Shown: piece by piece, positions 1 to 8,480 of the stretch | Numbering within the stretch: position 1 is the stretch's first letter | Layout: every line of letters begins with the position of its first letter | Assembly: GCA_964585785.1 (NCBI GenBank) | Contig: CAZPFL010000031.1 | Location: 1-31,706, forward strand | Source of the DNA: WHUA01 sp964585785 | Lineage (GTDB): Bacteria; Pseudomonadota; Alphaproteobacteria; UBA8366 | Direction of reading: 5' to 3' | DNA length: 31,706 nt | Made by a program: the position numbers and the translations under genes | Notes under the pieces: generated by a model | Seen by the model: the letters and a program-made list of their open reading frames with translations, nothing else | Told to the model about the DNA's origin: nothing | The model's database searches: none

Positions 1-561
1 ACGAAGGAGCACATCGACACCTTCGTGATCATCAGCGGCGATTCGGACTTCTCGCCGCTCGTCAGCAAGCTGCGCGAGAACGCGAAGACGGTGATCGGCG
101 TCGGCGTGAAAAAAAGCACCTCGGATCTGCTGATGAACAGCTGCGACGAGTTCATCTTTTACGACGATCTCGTCCGCGCCGATGCCTTGACCCAGTCACA
201 GCGCGCCCGCCCGGCGAAGAAGGCGGCCGGGACGGAAAAGACGTCGGCCAAGTCGGCGACGCCCGCCAAGAAGACGTCGAGCCCGGAGCTGGCCGCCAAA
301 GAGGGGGGCCGGCGCGACGAAGCCATCGATCTCGTCGCGGAAACCGCGGAGGCGCTTCTGGCTGATCGCGGGGACCGCGTATGGGGCTCGATGATCAAGC
401 AGACGCTGAAGCGCCGCCATCCCGGTTTCAACGAGAGCTTCTACGGCTTCCGGTCGTTCAGCGACCTGCTGGAGGAGGCGGAAGACCGCGGCTTCCTGAA
501 TCTCGAGTTGGATGAGCGGTCCGGCGGCTATGTTGTCTTGGCGGTGCATCGCGATGAATGA
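1..561 (+). CDS. NYN domain protein with C-terminal OST-HTH/LOTUS domain (5' end missing)
   Basis: The reading frame is open from base 1, so the gene starts upstream of the window; 186 codons are visible. The first 50 residues are the second half of a NYN (LabA/DUF88-like, PIN-fold) domain: GDSDF at fragment residues 13-17 carries the acidic metal-binding pair, and is followed by the typical VIGVGVKKSTS and CDEFIFYDDL stretches. A Lys/Ala/Pro-rich linker follows (about 65-100), then an OST-HTH-like region (about 105-180, with GFRSFSDLLEEAEDRGFL). NYN proteins are putative RNases, and OST-HTH domains bind RNA, so a role in RNA turnover is inferred. A trypsin-like peptidase gene follows 60 bp downstream on the same strand. 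Confidence 0.85.
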   Translation, partial: TKEHIDTFVIISGDSDFSPLVSKLRENAKTVIGVGVKKSTSDLLMNSCDEFIFYDDLVRADALTQSQRARPAKKAAGTEKTSAKSATPAKKTSSPELAAKEGGRRDEAIDLVAETAEALLADRGDRVWGSMIKQTLKRRHPGFNESFYGFRSFSDLLEEAEDRGFLNLELDERSGGYVVLAVHRDE

Positions 562-621
562 GCCGACGTATTGCGCGTGTAAGCTGAAGCCTGCGAGCCC
601 GCATCGGAGCCGCGCTTGCCG

Positions 622-1353
622 ATGATCGAATCGCTTCTTCTCACCGCAACGCGCGTCCTGACTTTTGAGGGGCCGCGACCGCTGACAAATGCCAGCGGCT
701 TCTTTTTCGAACGCGATAAACGATTGTTTCTCGTGACGGGCCGGCACGTATTGATCGACGAGCCGAGCCGGCATTTCCCGGACCGCATCGAAATAGAGCT
801 ACATACCGACCCGGACAACATGGTCCAGTCCATTGGTTTCTCGATCCCGCTCTACCGCAAGAGGACGAGCCTATGGCGCCAAGGCCTCGACAGCGCCGGC
901 GCGATCGACGTGGCCGCTATTGAAATCGAACGGGCTGCGTTGCCCGAAAGCGCGGTCTATCGCGCCTTCACGCCCGACCACCTGCACGACGCGCTGGACC
1001 AGGTCGAGGTCGGCGCTTCGCTGCTAGTGGTGGGGTTTCCGCTTGGCTTTCACGATACCCTGCACCACATGCCCGTCGTGCGCCACGCGGTGGTCGCATC
1101 TTCCTTCGGCCTGCGTTTCCAGGGGAAGGGCTATTTCCTCACCGATGGGCGTACGCACCGGGGCACGAGTGGCGCGCCCGTCGTGATGCGTGACTCCAAG
1201 CAGAATCCGAAGCTAGGGGATCTGCCGTGGCTGTTGCTTGGCGTCCACTCGGCACGGCTCGATGTCGGCACGCGCGACCTGCAGATCGACGAAGCGCTTG
1301 GACTGAACTGCGCCTGGTACGCCGACATCCTGCTGACGCTCACGGAGCGCTGA
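622..1353 (+). CDS. Trypsin-like serine peptidase domain protein
   Basis: This 243-residue protein has a plausible chymotrypsin-fold catalytic triad: His42 in the VTGRH motif, Asp98-equivalent Asp96 in AIDVAAIE, and Ser183 in RGTSGAPV (GxSG). It has no signal peptide or PDZ domain, so it is a stand-alone, probably cytoplasmic peptidase or peptidase-like protein rather than a DegP/HtrA chaperone-protease. A GGAG at 606-609 lies 12 bases before the ATG used here. A TTG at 616 has better spacing and would add two residues. It follows the NYN gene by 60 bp and could be co-transcribed. The substrate is unknown. Confidence 0.8.
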   Translation: MIESLLLTATRVLTFEGPRPLTNASGFFFERDKRLFLVTGRHVLIDEPSRHFPDRIEIELHTDPDNMVQSIGFSIPLYRKRTSLWRQGLDSAGAIDVAAIEIERAALPESAVYRAFTPDHLHDALDQVEVGASLLVVGFPLGFHDTLHHMPVVRHAVVASSFGLRFQGKGYFLTDGRTHRGTSGAPVVMRDSKQNPKLGDLPWLLLGVHSARLDVGTRDLQIDEALGLNCAWYADILLTLTER

Positions 1354-1381
1354 CCTCGGGCGCGGTGCGTCGACGGTTGGC

Positions 1382-1744
1382 CTATTTGAGGTGATAGGCC
1401 GTGCTGAGAAGGTTGGCGCATGCTTTCGCCACGTAACTATCCGGCTCGCCGCCGCCGGGGAAAGTGGCCCACCCGGCTTTCATCAGATGGCTGTTCCGCT
1501 CCCAGGAGTCGACCGCGCCGAGTTTGCTGACCAAGCCGTTGTCGATTTTGGCCGCCCGCTCGAACTTGTCTGCGCAGATTGGCGCCAAGGCCGCGACGGT
1601 CGCCGACCGGCTTGCTTCTTCGACATTTTGCTGGGCGGTGCTGGCGGTCACCCATCCGGCCCATGAGAAGCCGATATATGCAACCGCAATGGCGCCAGCG
1701 AAGGCCCCGTAAGAGGCAGGCTTCAGCCATGTAAGTCGAACCAT
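1382..1744 (-). CDS. Small conserved single-pass membrane protein, function unknown
   Basis: This 120-residue protein begins with MVRLTWLKPASYGAFAGA and has one hydrophobic segment (about 10-32), so it is probably anchored in the inner membrane with the rest periplasmic. Two cysteines (in APICADKF and AKACANLL) could form a disulfide. The pattern 'W-KP..YGA...GF-W-GWVT...ALAPIC...KAGWATFPG..EP..YVAKACA' resembles a family of uncharacterised alphaproteobacterial proteins that I recognise only as conserved hypotheticals. A GGGAGAG sits about 7 bases upstream of the ATG. The gene is convergent with the peptidase gene, and its promoter should lie in the AT-rich stretch at 1745-2007. Confidence 0.8.
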   Translation of the reverse strand: MVRLTWLKPASYGAFAGAIAVAYIGFSWAGWVTASTAQQNVEEASRSATVAALAPICADKFERAAKIDNGLVSKLGAVDSWERNSHLMKAGWATFPGGGEPDSYVAKACANLLSTAYHLK

Positions 1745-1764
1745 ATGTATTCTCTCCCGCTTTG

Positions 1765-1950
1765 GGGAAAATAATTTTTCCCTTTATATCATATTGGGAT
1801 CACAGCAATATTTTACAATGAAATAAGAAATCATATTTATATATAACAGTGTGTTTTTAAAAATAGTGGTATGGAATGTTTTATTATTTTTTATTTTCCC
1901 CGATTCAAAAATTTATTTTCACGCACTCCGTATTTTTCAGAATTTATGCG
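1765..1950. promoter_or_regulatory. AT-rich intergenic stretch with a palindrome (1765-1782)
   Basis: By eye about three quarters of these bases are A or T, against roughly one third in the flanking genes. It contains several A/T runs and a perfect 7-bp inverted repeat, gggaaaataatttttccc at 1765-1782, some 20 bases upstream of the leftward membrane-protein gene. It probably holds that gene's promoter and may be a site for AT-binding proteins such as MucR or H-NS-like silencers. No reading frame or repeat-element end was seen. The regulatory role is inferred. Confidence 0.45.
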
Positions 1951-2007
1951 CAGATCCATTCTGTGAATGTGAGCGGGGATTATGACGCCGCAAGACGGAT
2001 GATTTGA

Positions 2008-3537
2008 TCACGCGACCGTCGGCTGCTTGGCCGTGCGGGCGATCATCGGCACCAGCACGGCGCCGATCGCGCAGGTGACGAGCAGGTACCACATCGCGCC
2101 GCTGTATCCCGCCATGAAGGCGCTTTTGAAGATCGGCAGGATCTTTTCCTCGAGGCCCGGCGCGAGCGTGCCAAGCACGTGATGCGCCTGGCTCGGGTCG
2201 GACAGCAGGGTGCGCACCAGCTCCTGGTCCTTGCCCGCGAGGGTGATGTTCTCGCGCGCCAGCGCGCCGGCGAGGGAGCGCCGGTCGAGCTCCTCGAAGA
2301 TCAGACCGCCGATCGCGAGGCCGACGCTCGATCCGAAATTCCAGATGGAATAAAGCGCGCCGATGATCAGGCTCGACTGGGCGGGCGGAAAGGCGGAGGT
2401 CGCCGCCAAGGCCGACGTCGCCTGCTGCAGCCCCCAGCCGAGGCCGAACAGGCCCAGGCCGGCCAGGACGATCCAGGGCGGGCTCAGCGGCTGGAAAAAG
2501 ATCTGCACCAGCGCGGCGAGCACGAGGAAAACCTGTCCGGGCGGGAGAAACGGCAGCGGGCCTTTGCGGTCGACCAGCTTGCCGATCAGCGGCGGCACGA
2601 TGACGACCAGCCCCGAGATCGGCAGCAGCATCAGCCCCGCGATATAGGGCACTTCGTTGCGAACGGACTGCAGGTAGAGCGGCGCCATGAAGCTGCCGAT
2701 CGCGATGAACCCGCCGAGCGTCAGCGCGACCACCGAGCAGGCGAGAAAGCTCCGGTTGCGGAAGAGCGCGAAGTTGATGATCGGGAACGCGACGCGGCGC
2801 TCGACCGCGGCGAAGACGGCCAAGAGAAGGATCGCGGCCGCGGCGGTTATCAGCGTGGCCGGCGCGTCCCAGCCCCAGTTGTTGCCTTTCATGATGGCGG
2901 TCACGAGCGCGGCCATGCCGGGCGTCAGGAAGGCGAGGCCGACCCAGTCGACCTTTTCGTTCGTCTGGCGCGGCGTCTCCATCACGGAGGGCCAGGCGAC
3001 GAGGAAGCCCACGACGACGACCGGCACGTTGACATAGAACGCCCAGCGCCAGGACAGCGCCGACATGAGCGAGCCGCCGATAACGGGCCCGACCGCCATG
3101 CCGAAGCCGGTGACGCTCATGAACACGGCCAGCGCGCGGCCTTGCTCGTTCTCGGGGAAATGATGGGTCACCAGCCCGACCGAGCAGGTCAGCATGATCG
3201 CGCCGGCGATACCTTGCACGAAGCGGCAGGCGATCAGGAATTCCGGACTGCCGGACAGGCCCGCCAGCAGCGACGCCACGCCGAACGCGATCACGCCGAT
3301 ATAGAGGATCCGTCGCCGGCCGTAGAGATCGCCAAGGCGCCCCATCGTCACCATGAAGACGGTCAGCATCAGGAAGAAGGCGTTCATCACCCACTGCAGC
3401 TGGTCCACGGTGGCGTGCAGGTCCCGCTGGATGCCGGGCAGGATCGTGTTGACGATGGTGAAGTCGATGAAGACGACGAAGGACAGGATGCTGATCCCGA
3501 GAAGGGCCTGCCAGCGCTTCGCATAGGCTTCAGCCAT
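2008..3537 (-). CDS. MFS transporter, DHA2 (EmrB/QacA) family, 14 transmembrane segments
   Basis: This 509-residue inner-membrane proton antiporter has the expected length for the 14-helix DHA2 drug/solute exporters. FVVFIDFTIVNTILPGIQRDL in the first helix region matches the family D1 signature. Motif A (GRLGDLYGRRRILY, residues 66-79) lies in the loop between helices 2 and 3. A large loop precedes the last helix, as in EmrB. No membrane-fusion partner (EmrA) or adjacent regulator is visible, so the substrate cannot be named. The start is supported by GGATGGAG just before the ATG. It is divergent from the solute-binding protein gene at 3770, and the two share 232 bp of upstream DNA. Confidence 0.92.
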   Translation of the reverse strand: MAEAYAKRWQALLGISILSFVVFIDFTIVNTILPGIQRDLHATVDQLQWVMNAFFLMLTVFMVTMGRLGDLYGRRRILYIGVIAFGVASLLAGLSGSPEFLIACRFVQGIAGAIMLTCSVGLVTHHFPENEQGRALAVFMSVTGFGMAVGPVIGGSLMSALSWRWAFYVNVPVVVVGFLVAWPSVMETPRQTNEKVDWVGLAFLTPGMAALVTAIMKGNNWGWDAPATLITAAAAILLLAVFAAVERRVAFPIINFALFRNRSFLACSVVALTLGGFIAIGSFMAPLYLQSVRNEVPYIAGLMLLPISGLVVIVPPLIGKLVDRKGPLPFLPPGQVFLVLAALVQIFFQPLSPPWIVLAGLGLFGLGWGLQQATSALAATSAFPPAQSSLIIGALYSIWNFGSSVGLAIGGLIFEELDRRSLAGALARENITLAGKDQELVRTLLSDPSQAHHVLGTLAPGLEEKILPIFKSAFMAGYSGAMWYLLVTCAIGAVLVPMIARTAKQPTVA

Positions 3538-3620
3538 GTCTCCATCCGTTCCCGGGCGCCGCGCCCGTCGTCACGTCATGAACGCGCTGTCTTACGCCTC
3601 GACCCAAAAGGTAAGGAGAG

Positions 3621-3649
3621 GATCACTTTTCTTGATACCACCTGTGATC
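3621..3649. promoter_or_regulatory. Possible operator: GATCAC/GTGATC inverted repeat
   Basis: GATCAC (3621-3626) and GTGATC (3644-3649) form 6-bp arms around 17 bases in the region shared by the divergent MFS and solute-binding-protein genes. Position and symmetry suggest a regulator site, but no known consensus is matched and no regulator gene is adjacent. Confidence 0.25.
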
Positions 3650-3769
3650 GGATCGTCCAGTTAAAGTTTCCGGCGGGCAGGATTGGCGGACATGGAAAAG
3701 AAACTTGCCCGTGTCCGGCCGAGCCTGCATCGTCGGAGACAACCGGACGGACGCAGGGGAGAGCCGATC

Positions 3770-4615
3770 ATGTTTCGCACCGCCATCATCATCGTCGTTT
3801 CGTCGATCTTCGCGGCGTCGGCCGCCGGCGCCGGCACGCTGGACCGTATCCGCAGCTCTGGCGAGCTCACGCTCGGCTACCGGACCGACGCGCCGCCTTT
3901 TGCCTATCGCAATTCGGTGGGAGAGCCCGCCGGATACACGGTCGCGCTCTGCCGCGCCGTTGCGGCCAAGATCAAGGCGCAGCTCAAGCTCGACAAGCTG
4001 TCGCTGAAATACGTCCCGGTGACGGCGGAGAACCGGTTCAAAGCGGTTCAGGACGGCAAGACCGACCTGTTGTGCGGCGCGACGACGGCGACCTTGTCGC
4101 GGCGCAAGCTCGTCGATTTCTCGATCGCGACCTTCGTCGACGGCGCGAGCGTGCTGCTGCGCGCCGACGGGCCGAAAACCTTCGCCGAGATGGAAGGCCG
4201 GAAAGTCGGCGTCCGCGCCGGCACGACGACCGAATCGGAGCTGCGCAATACGGTGAAGGACCTGAAGATGACGGTGGAGACCGTCGCGGTCAAAGACCAC
4301 AAGGACGGCGTCACCAAGCTGCTGAACAACGACATATCGGCCTATTTCGGCGACCGCGCGATCCTGTTTTATCTCATGCGGGAAAGCGGGGCGGCGGACA
4401 AGCTCTACCTGTCGAAGGAGACCTTCACCTACGAGCCCTATGCGCTCGCCCTATTGAAGGGGGACAGCGATTTCCGCCTCGCGGTCGATCGCGCGCTCAG
4501 CCACATCTATCGCTCCGGCGATATCGAGACGGTGTTCGCCGCGGCCTTCGGCGCAAACGCCCATATGCCCGCGGAGCTGGAGGCGCTTTACCGGATCAGC
4601 GCGCTGCCGGATTAG
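3770..4615 (+). CDS. ABC transporter substrate-binding protein, family 3 (amino-acid type)
   Basis: This is a 281-residue periplasmic protein. The signal peptide (residues 1 to about 21) ends ASAAGA before GTLDRIRSSGELTLGYR, the canonical opening of family 3 solute-binding proteins. APPFAY, then GYTVALCRAVAAKI, the central KVGVRAGTTTESEL and a late 'ISAYFGDRAILFYL' segment fit the two-lobe fold. GGGGAGA lies about 8 bases before this ATG. A longer frame opens at 3683 but would bury the signal peptide. No permease or ATPase gene is adjacent, so it is an orphan component or a stand-alone sensor or binding protein. Two cysteines (ALCRAV, LLCGAT) may form a disulfide. Confidence 0.88.
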   Translation: MFRTAIIIVVSSIFAASAAGAGTLDRIRSSGELTLGYRTDAPPFAYRNSVGEPAGYTVALCRAVAAKIKAQLKLDKLSLKYVPVTAENRFKAVQDGKTDLLCGATTATLSRRKLVDFSIATFVDGASVLLRADGPKTFAEMEGRKVGVRAGTTTESELRNTVKDLKMTVETVAVKDHKDGVTKLLNNDISAYFGDRAILFYLMRESGAADKLYLSKETFTYEPYALALLKGDSDFRLAVDRALSHIYRSGDIETVFAAAFGANAHMPAELEALYRISALPD

Positions 4616-4639
4616 CGAATACGGGTTCCGGCGTCGCGC

Positions 4640-6103
4640 CTAGAGCAGCGGCGCGGCGAGCCGGAGCGCGTCCTCGATAAAGCGGGTCGAAAGGGACCGC
4701 GCCGCCCAGGCCTTGGGCTCGAGCCTTTCGGACTGCGCCAGGTAGTGCCTCTGCAGCGCGTGCAGCGACGCGGCGAAGCCGGGGTCGTAGATGAACAGCG
4801 CGACCTCGTAGTTGAGCCACAGGCTGCGCATGTCGAAATTGACCGTGCCGAACATCGCCAGTCGCTCGTCGACCATGAGTGACTTCGTGTGCAGCAGGCC
4901 GCCGCGATAGAAGTGGATGTCGATGCCGGCGCCGAGCAGGTCCTCATAGTAGGAGCGGCTGGCGTAGCGCGTCAGGATCGAATCGACCTTCTCCGGCAGA
5001 ATGAGGCGCACCTTGACGCCCCGCCCCGCCGCGCCGCGCAGCGCCCAGAGCAGCGAGTCGTCGGGGATGAGATAGGGCGTCGTGATGACGAGCTCCCGTT
5101 CCGCCGCGTTGATGATCGCGAGCAGCATCTGGAGCAGCGCGTTGCCCGCCGCGCCCGGGCCTGACGGGATGACCTGCACGTCCGCGTCGCCTTTCTGCGT
5201 GACGTGGTTGAGGCCGACATTCGCCATCAGCTCGGGCAGTTTCTCTCCCGCCTCGACCATCCAGTCGCCCGTGACGATGGCGGTGAGCGGCGCGACGGCC
5301 GCGCCCTCGATCCGGGTCATGGCGTCGACCCATTGCCCGACGCCGGCGTCGCGCTTGAAGAAGCGCGGATCGACGAGGTTCATGCTGCCGGTCCAGGCCA
5401 CGCGGCCGTCGATCACGGCGATCTTGCGGTGCAGGCGCAGGTCGGTGCGGCCGACGATCGTTCGGAACAGCCCGACCGGCAGCGCCATGCGAAGCTCGAC
5501 CCCGGCGTCGCGCAGGCGCTTCGGCTGTGCGCCGCGCCACCAGGGCCGGGCGCCGAGCGCGTCGATCAGCAGCCGGCAGGCGACGCCCCGGCCGGCCGCG
5601 CGGATCACCGCTTCCAGGATGTCGCCGGCCGCGCCGCCTTCGTCCCATATGTAGAATTCCATCAGCAGGCTGGTTTCCGCCGCCTCGATGTCTTGCGCCA
5701 GGCGCCGGAAGATCGCCTGGGTATCGGACAAAAGCTCGATCGTGCTGCCGTGCACGGTCGGGCTTCCGGAGGCGTGCCGGCCGAGCCGGTCCATGCCGCG
5801 GACGGCGGTCGTATGGCGCGACCAGTCAACCGCGGTCAGCCCGTCGGCGATCATCGCATCGCAAAGATCCCGGAAGTCGTCATGCTGCATCAGCAGCCGC
5901 TTCGCCCGCCACGGGTCGAGCCGCCTTTCGCCGATGATCAGGTAGACCGCCGCGCCGCCGAAGGGCAGGGTGACGACGAACAGGATCCAGGCGAGCGCGA
6001 CGCCCGTCGCCGGCCGCCGCATGAGGACGCGCAGGCCGATCCCCGCCGAGATCAGCACGTGCAGGATCATCGAGAGCGAGACGGGTTGCGGGAGATAATC
6101 CAC
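4640..6103 (-). CDS. cls: Cardiolipin synthase (phospholipase D family)
   Basis: This inner-membrane enzyme condenses two phosphatidylglycerols into cardiolipin and glycerol. Two N-terminal transmembrane segments (about 11-27 and 33-57) precede two phospholipase D domains with complete HKD motifs: His225-Lys227-Asp232 (LHRKIAVIDG) and His405-Lys407-Asp412 (LHTKSLMVDE). From the GTG at 6101-6103 the protein is 487 residues, the usual length for ClsA-type enzymes. An ATG at 6070 gives 476 residues, and neither start has a clear ribosome binding site. The frame stays open further upstream, but that part is antisense to the SDR gene and looks non-coding. The SDR gene is divergent. Housekeeping function is likely. 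Confidence 0.9.
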   Translation of the reverse strand: MDYLPQPVSLSMILHVLISAGIGLRVLMRRPATGVALAWILFVVTLPFGGAAVYLIIGERRLDPWRAKRLLMQHDDFRDLCDAMIADGLTAVDWSRHTTAVRGMDRLGRHASGSPTVHGSTIELLSDTQAIFRRLAQDIEAAETSLLMEFYIWDEGGAAGDILEAVIRAAGRGVACRLLIDALGARPWWRGAQPKRLRDAGVELRMALPVGLFRTIVGRTDLRLHRKIAVIDGRVAWTGSMNLVDPRFFKRDAGVGQWVDAMTRIEGAAVAPLTAIVTGDWMVEAGEKLPELMANVGLNHVTQKGDADVQVIPSGPGAAGNALLQMLLAIINAAERELVITTPYLIPDDSLLWALRGAAGRGVKVRLILPEKVDSILTRYASRSYYEDLLGAGIDIHFYRGGLLHTKSLMVDERLAMFGTVNFDMRSLWLNYEVALFIYDPGFAASLHALQRHYLAQSERLEPKAWAARSLSTRFIEDALRLAAPLL

Positions 6104-6260
6104 GGTGTCGTTTGCGTCGCGGCTTCGGGTTGCGGGGGCGGATAGATGCGCCGGCCCCTTCCGATAGCGGGATTCGCGGCGCGCGGGAAGCCGTGAATTG
6201 CCGTGCCCGGCGGAAAGATGCTGAAATGCGGAACAACGGGAAAAAGCACGGAGCCATCGC

Positions 6261-7109
6261 ATGGGCAAGTTGAGCGGCAAGACCGCGATCGTCACCGGCG
6301 CGAGCCGCGGCATCGGCCAGGCGATCGCCGAGCTGTTCGCCGCGGAGGGCGCGCGCGTCGTTTGCGTGGCGCGCACCGTGCACGAGGGCGACCACATGCT
6401 CGAAGGCTCGCTCAGCCGCACGGTGGAGGGGATCAAGCAAAAAGGCGGCGAGGCGCATGCGGTCGCCGCCGACATCTCCAAGCCGGAGAACTGCCTCGCG
6501 CTGGTCGAGCAGGCGCGCGCGCTGCTCGGGCCGATCGACATCCTGGTCAACAACGCCGCGCTGAACTACTACGTGCCGATCGAGCAATACCGTATCAATC
6601 GCTGGATCAAGTGCTTCGAGATCAACGTGCACGCGCCCTTCATCCTGTCGCAGGCGGTGCTGACCGACATGACCGGCGGGCGCGGCGGCGCGATCCTCAA
6701 CATCAGCTCGGGCTCGGCGATCGGGCCGGGCCGCGGGCCCTATGCCGACAAGACCGTGCGCGGCGGCACTATGTATGGCGCCAGCAAGGCGGCGCTCGAG
6801 CGTTTCACCCAGGGGCTGGCGCAGGAGATGGCGCAATACGGCAACGTCGCTGTGACGGCATTGGCGCCGTCGCGCACCGTGCCGACGCCGGGCACCGTCT
6901 ATCACAAGCTGATGGAGGGCCTCGACGACCCGCGCGGCGAGCCGCCCTCGATGATGGCCCGCGCGGCGCTGCTGCTCGCCTCCGAGCCGCCGGAAAAGGT
7001 CAACGGCCGCGTCACCTACAGCCAGCAGATCCTGAAGGAGTTCGGCTGGATCGACAAAGCCGTCGGCCGCGGCGTGGACGTGACGGGCTCCGGATACTCG
7101 CAGATTTGA
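6261..7109 (+). CDS. SDR family NAD(P)-dependent oxidoreductase
   Basis: This 282-residue classical short-chain dehydrogenase has cofactor motif TGASRGIG (12-19), NNAA (97-100), the catalytic Ser in ISSGS (149-151), and the YxxxK pair Tyr172/Lys176 (YGASK). The 16-residue stretch between the Ser and the Tyr (GPGRGPYADKTVRGGT) is longer than usual and may shape the substrate pocket. GGAG lies about 8 bases before the ATG. Two acyl-CoA dehydrogenase genes follow on the same strand after a 240-bp gap containing REP-like hairpins, which suggests a role in oxidising a hydroxyacyl-CoA or alcohol intermediate of the same pathway. The exact substrate is unknown. Confidence 0.9.
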   Translation: MGKLSGKTAIVTGASRGIGQAIAELFAAEGARVVCVARTVHEGDHMLEGSLSRTVEGIKQKGGEAHAVAADISKPENCLALVEQARALLGPIDILVNNAALNYYVPIEQYRINRWIKCFEINVHAPFILSQAVLTDMTGGRGGAILNISSGSAIGPGRGPYADKTVRGGTMYGASKAALERFTQGLAQEMAQYGNVAVTALAPSRTVPTPGTVYHKLMEGLDDPRGEPPSMMARAALLLASEPPEKVNGRVTYSQQILKEFGWIDKAVGRGVDVTGSGYSQI

Positions 7110-7131
7110 GGGAGTGTGCCGCGCCAGCACA

Positions 7132-7217
7132 TGGATGCCACGGACAAGCCGTGGCATGACGTATTGGGGCGGATTTATTTACTTCGTCGTCATGCCACGC
7201 TTTATGCGTGGCATCCA
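7132..7217. repeat. Pair of inverted REP-like palindromes
   Basis: Two similar hairpins face each other. The first has 9-bp arms 7135-7143/7149-7157 (ATGCCACGG...CCGTGGCAT) followed by GACG. The second has arms 7192-7200/7206-7214 (ATGCCACGC...GCGTGGCAT), preceded by CGTC and followed by CCA. The second is nearly the reverse complement of the first, and the arms differ at the loop-proximal base in a way that keeps pairing. This 'CGTCATGCC-loop-GGCATCCA' form is a common dispersed palindrome in alphaproteobacteria. The doublet can fold into one long structure and may end SDR transcription or stabilise mRNA. Confidence 0.75.
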
Positions 7218-7349
7218 CGGCTCGGCCCATCGTCCCCTACGAAGCCGGCTTCGTTTGACAGCCCCGTAACGCACGCTCGATAGTGGGCTCCTGGGGACGG
7301 CACGAAAAACAACCCGGGATAGCCGGGACAAGAACGAGGACGCAGGGAG

Positions 7350-8465
7350 ATGAATTTCGACTTTTCCGACGACCAGAAGCTGCTGCGCGACCAGGCGCGG
7401 CGGTTCCTCGACGACTATTCCTCGCGCAAGAAGGTCCGCGCGGTCCTCGAGAACGACGCCGTGTCCTACGACCAGGATCTCTGGAAAGGCATGATCGAGC
7501 TCGGCTGGACCGGGACGGCGATCCCCGAGGACTACGGCGGCGCGGGGCTGTCGCATGAGGATCTCTGCGTGATCGCCGAGGAGCTGGGCCGCGCGCTCGC
7601 GCCGACGCCGATGTCGTCCTCGATCTATCTCGCGGCCGAGGCGCTGCTGCAGGCGGGCAGCGACGCACAGAAACGCTCCTGGCTGCCGCAGTTCGCGCTG
7701 GGCGACGTGATCGGGTGCTTCGCGTTGGCCGAAGGGGTCGGCGTACCGACGCCGGCGTCGATCAAGGCGAGCGTGACCGATGGCAAGCTGAGCGGCAGCA
7801 AGGTCCCGGTCGCCGATGGTGACGTCGCCGACATTGCCATCGTGCTCGCGCGCGGCGAGGGCGGGCTCGCGCTCTATCTCGTCAAGCTGAGTGGCAGCGG
7901 CGTGCGCCGCGAGCGCGTGGAGACGGTCGATCCGACGCGCTCGCACGCCCGCATCACCTTCGACAAGGCGCCCGCCGAGCTGATCGGCCGGGAAGGCGAG
8001 GGCTGGGCGATGACGGAGACGCTGCTCGACCGCGCCGCCATCCTGGTCGCTTTCGAGCAGGTCGGCGGCGCGCAGGCCTGCCTCGACATGGCGGTGGATT
8101 ACGCCAAGGAGCGCTTCGCCTTCGGCCGCGCGATCGGCTCGTTCCAGGCGGTCAAGCACAAGCTGGTCAACATCTATGTCGATGTCGAGCTGGCGCGGGC
8201 CAACGCCTATTACGGCGCCTGGGCGCTCGGCACGAACGCCGCCGACCTGCCGGTCGCCGCGGCGGCGGCGCGGGTCGCGGCGAGCGAGGCGTTCAACCAC
8301 GCCGCGCGCGAGACGATCCAGGCGCATGGCGGCATGGGCTTCACCTGGGAGCATGACTGCCATCTCTTCTACCGGCGGGCCAAGCTGCTGTCGCTCGCGC
8401 TGGGCGGCGAGCGCCGCTGGAAGGACCGGCTGATCGGCCAGCTCGAAACGCGCAACGTCGCCTGA
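7350..8465 (+). CDS. Acyl-CoA dehydrogenase family protein, probable non-catalytic-type subunit
   Basis: This 371-residue flavoprotein has the acyl-CoA dehydrogenase fold: N-terminal helical domain starting MNFDFSDDQKLLRDQARRFL, a middle beta domain, and a C-terminal helical domain with ERFAFGRAIGSFQAVKHKL and the HGGMGFTWEHDCHLFYRRAK motif. The middle domain lacks the usual EPxxGSD loop (here AEGVGVPTPAS), and the position used by the isovaleryl-type catalytic Glu is Asp (LLDRAAI). This matches the small subunit of heteromeric acyl-CoA dehydrogenases known from steroid and side-chain degradation. GAGGA lies 9 bases before the ATG. The larger partner starts 15 bp downstream, so the two are surely one operon. 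Confidence 0.9.
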   Translation: MNFDFSDDQKLLRDQARRFLDDYSSRKKVRAVLENDAVSYDQDLWKGMIELGWTGTAIPEDYGGAGLSHEDLCVIAEELGRALAPTPMSSSIYLAAEALLQAGSDAQKRSWLPQFALGDVIGCFALAEGVGVPTPASIKASVTDGKLSGSKVPVADGDVADIAIVLARGEGGLALYLVKLSGSGVRRERVETVDPTRSHARITFDKAPAELIGREGEGWAMTETLLDRAAILVAFEQVGGAQACLDMAVDYAKERFAFGRAIGSFQAVKHKLVNIYVDVELARANAYYGAWALGTNAADLPVAAAAARVAASEAFNHAARETIQAHGGMGFTWEHDCHLFYRRAKLLSLALGGERRWKDRLIGQLETRNVA

Positions 8466-8480
8466 TCGCGGGAGGGACGC

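Noticed and set aside
2179..4680. Very long plus-strand open frame (833 codons) across the MFS gene
   Set aside because: It is antisense to a complete 14-helix transporter, runs out of frame through the solute-binding protein gene, and its translation is a low-complexity Arg/Asp/Gln/Gly mix typical of GC-rich shadow frames.
6104..6553. N-terminal extension of cardiolipin synthase
   Set aside because: The extra 150 codons are antisense to the SDR gene and read as low-complexity sequence. The family length (about 487) is reached from 6103.
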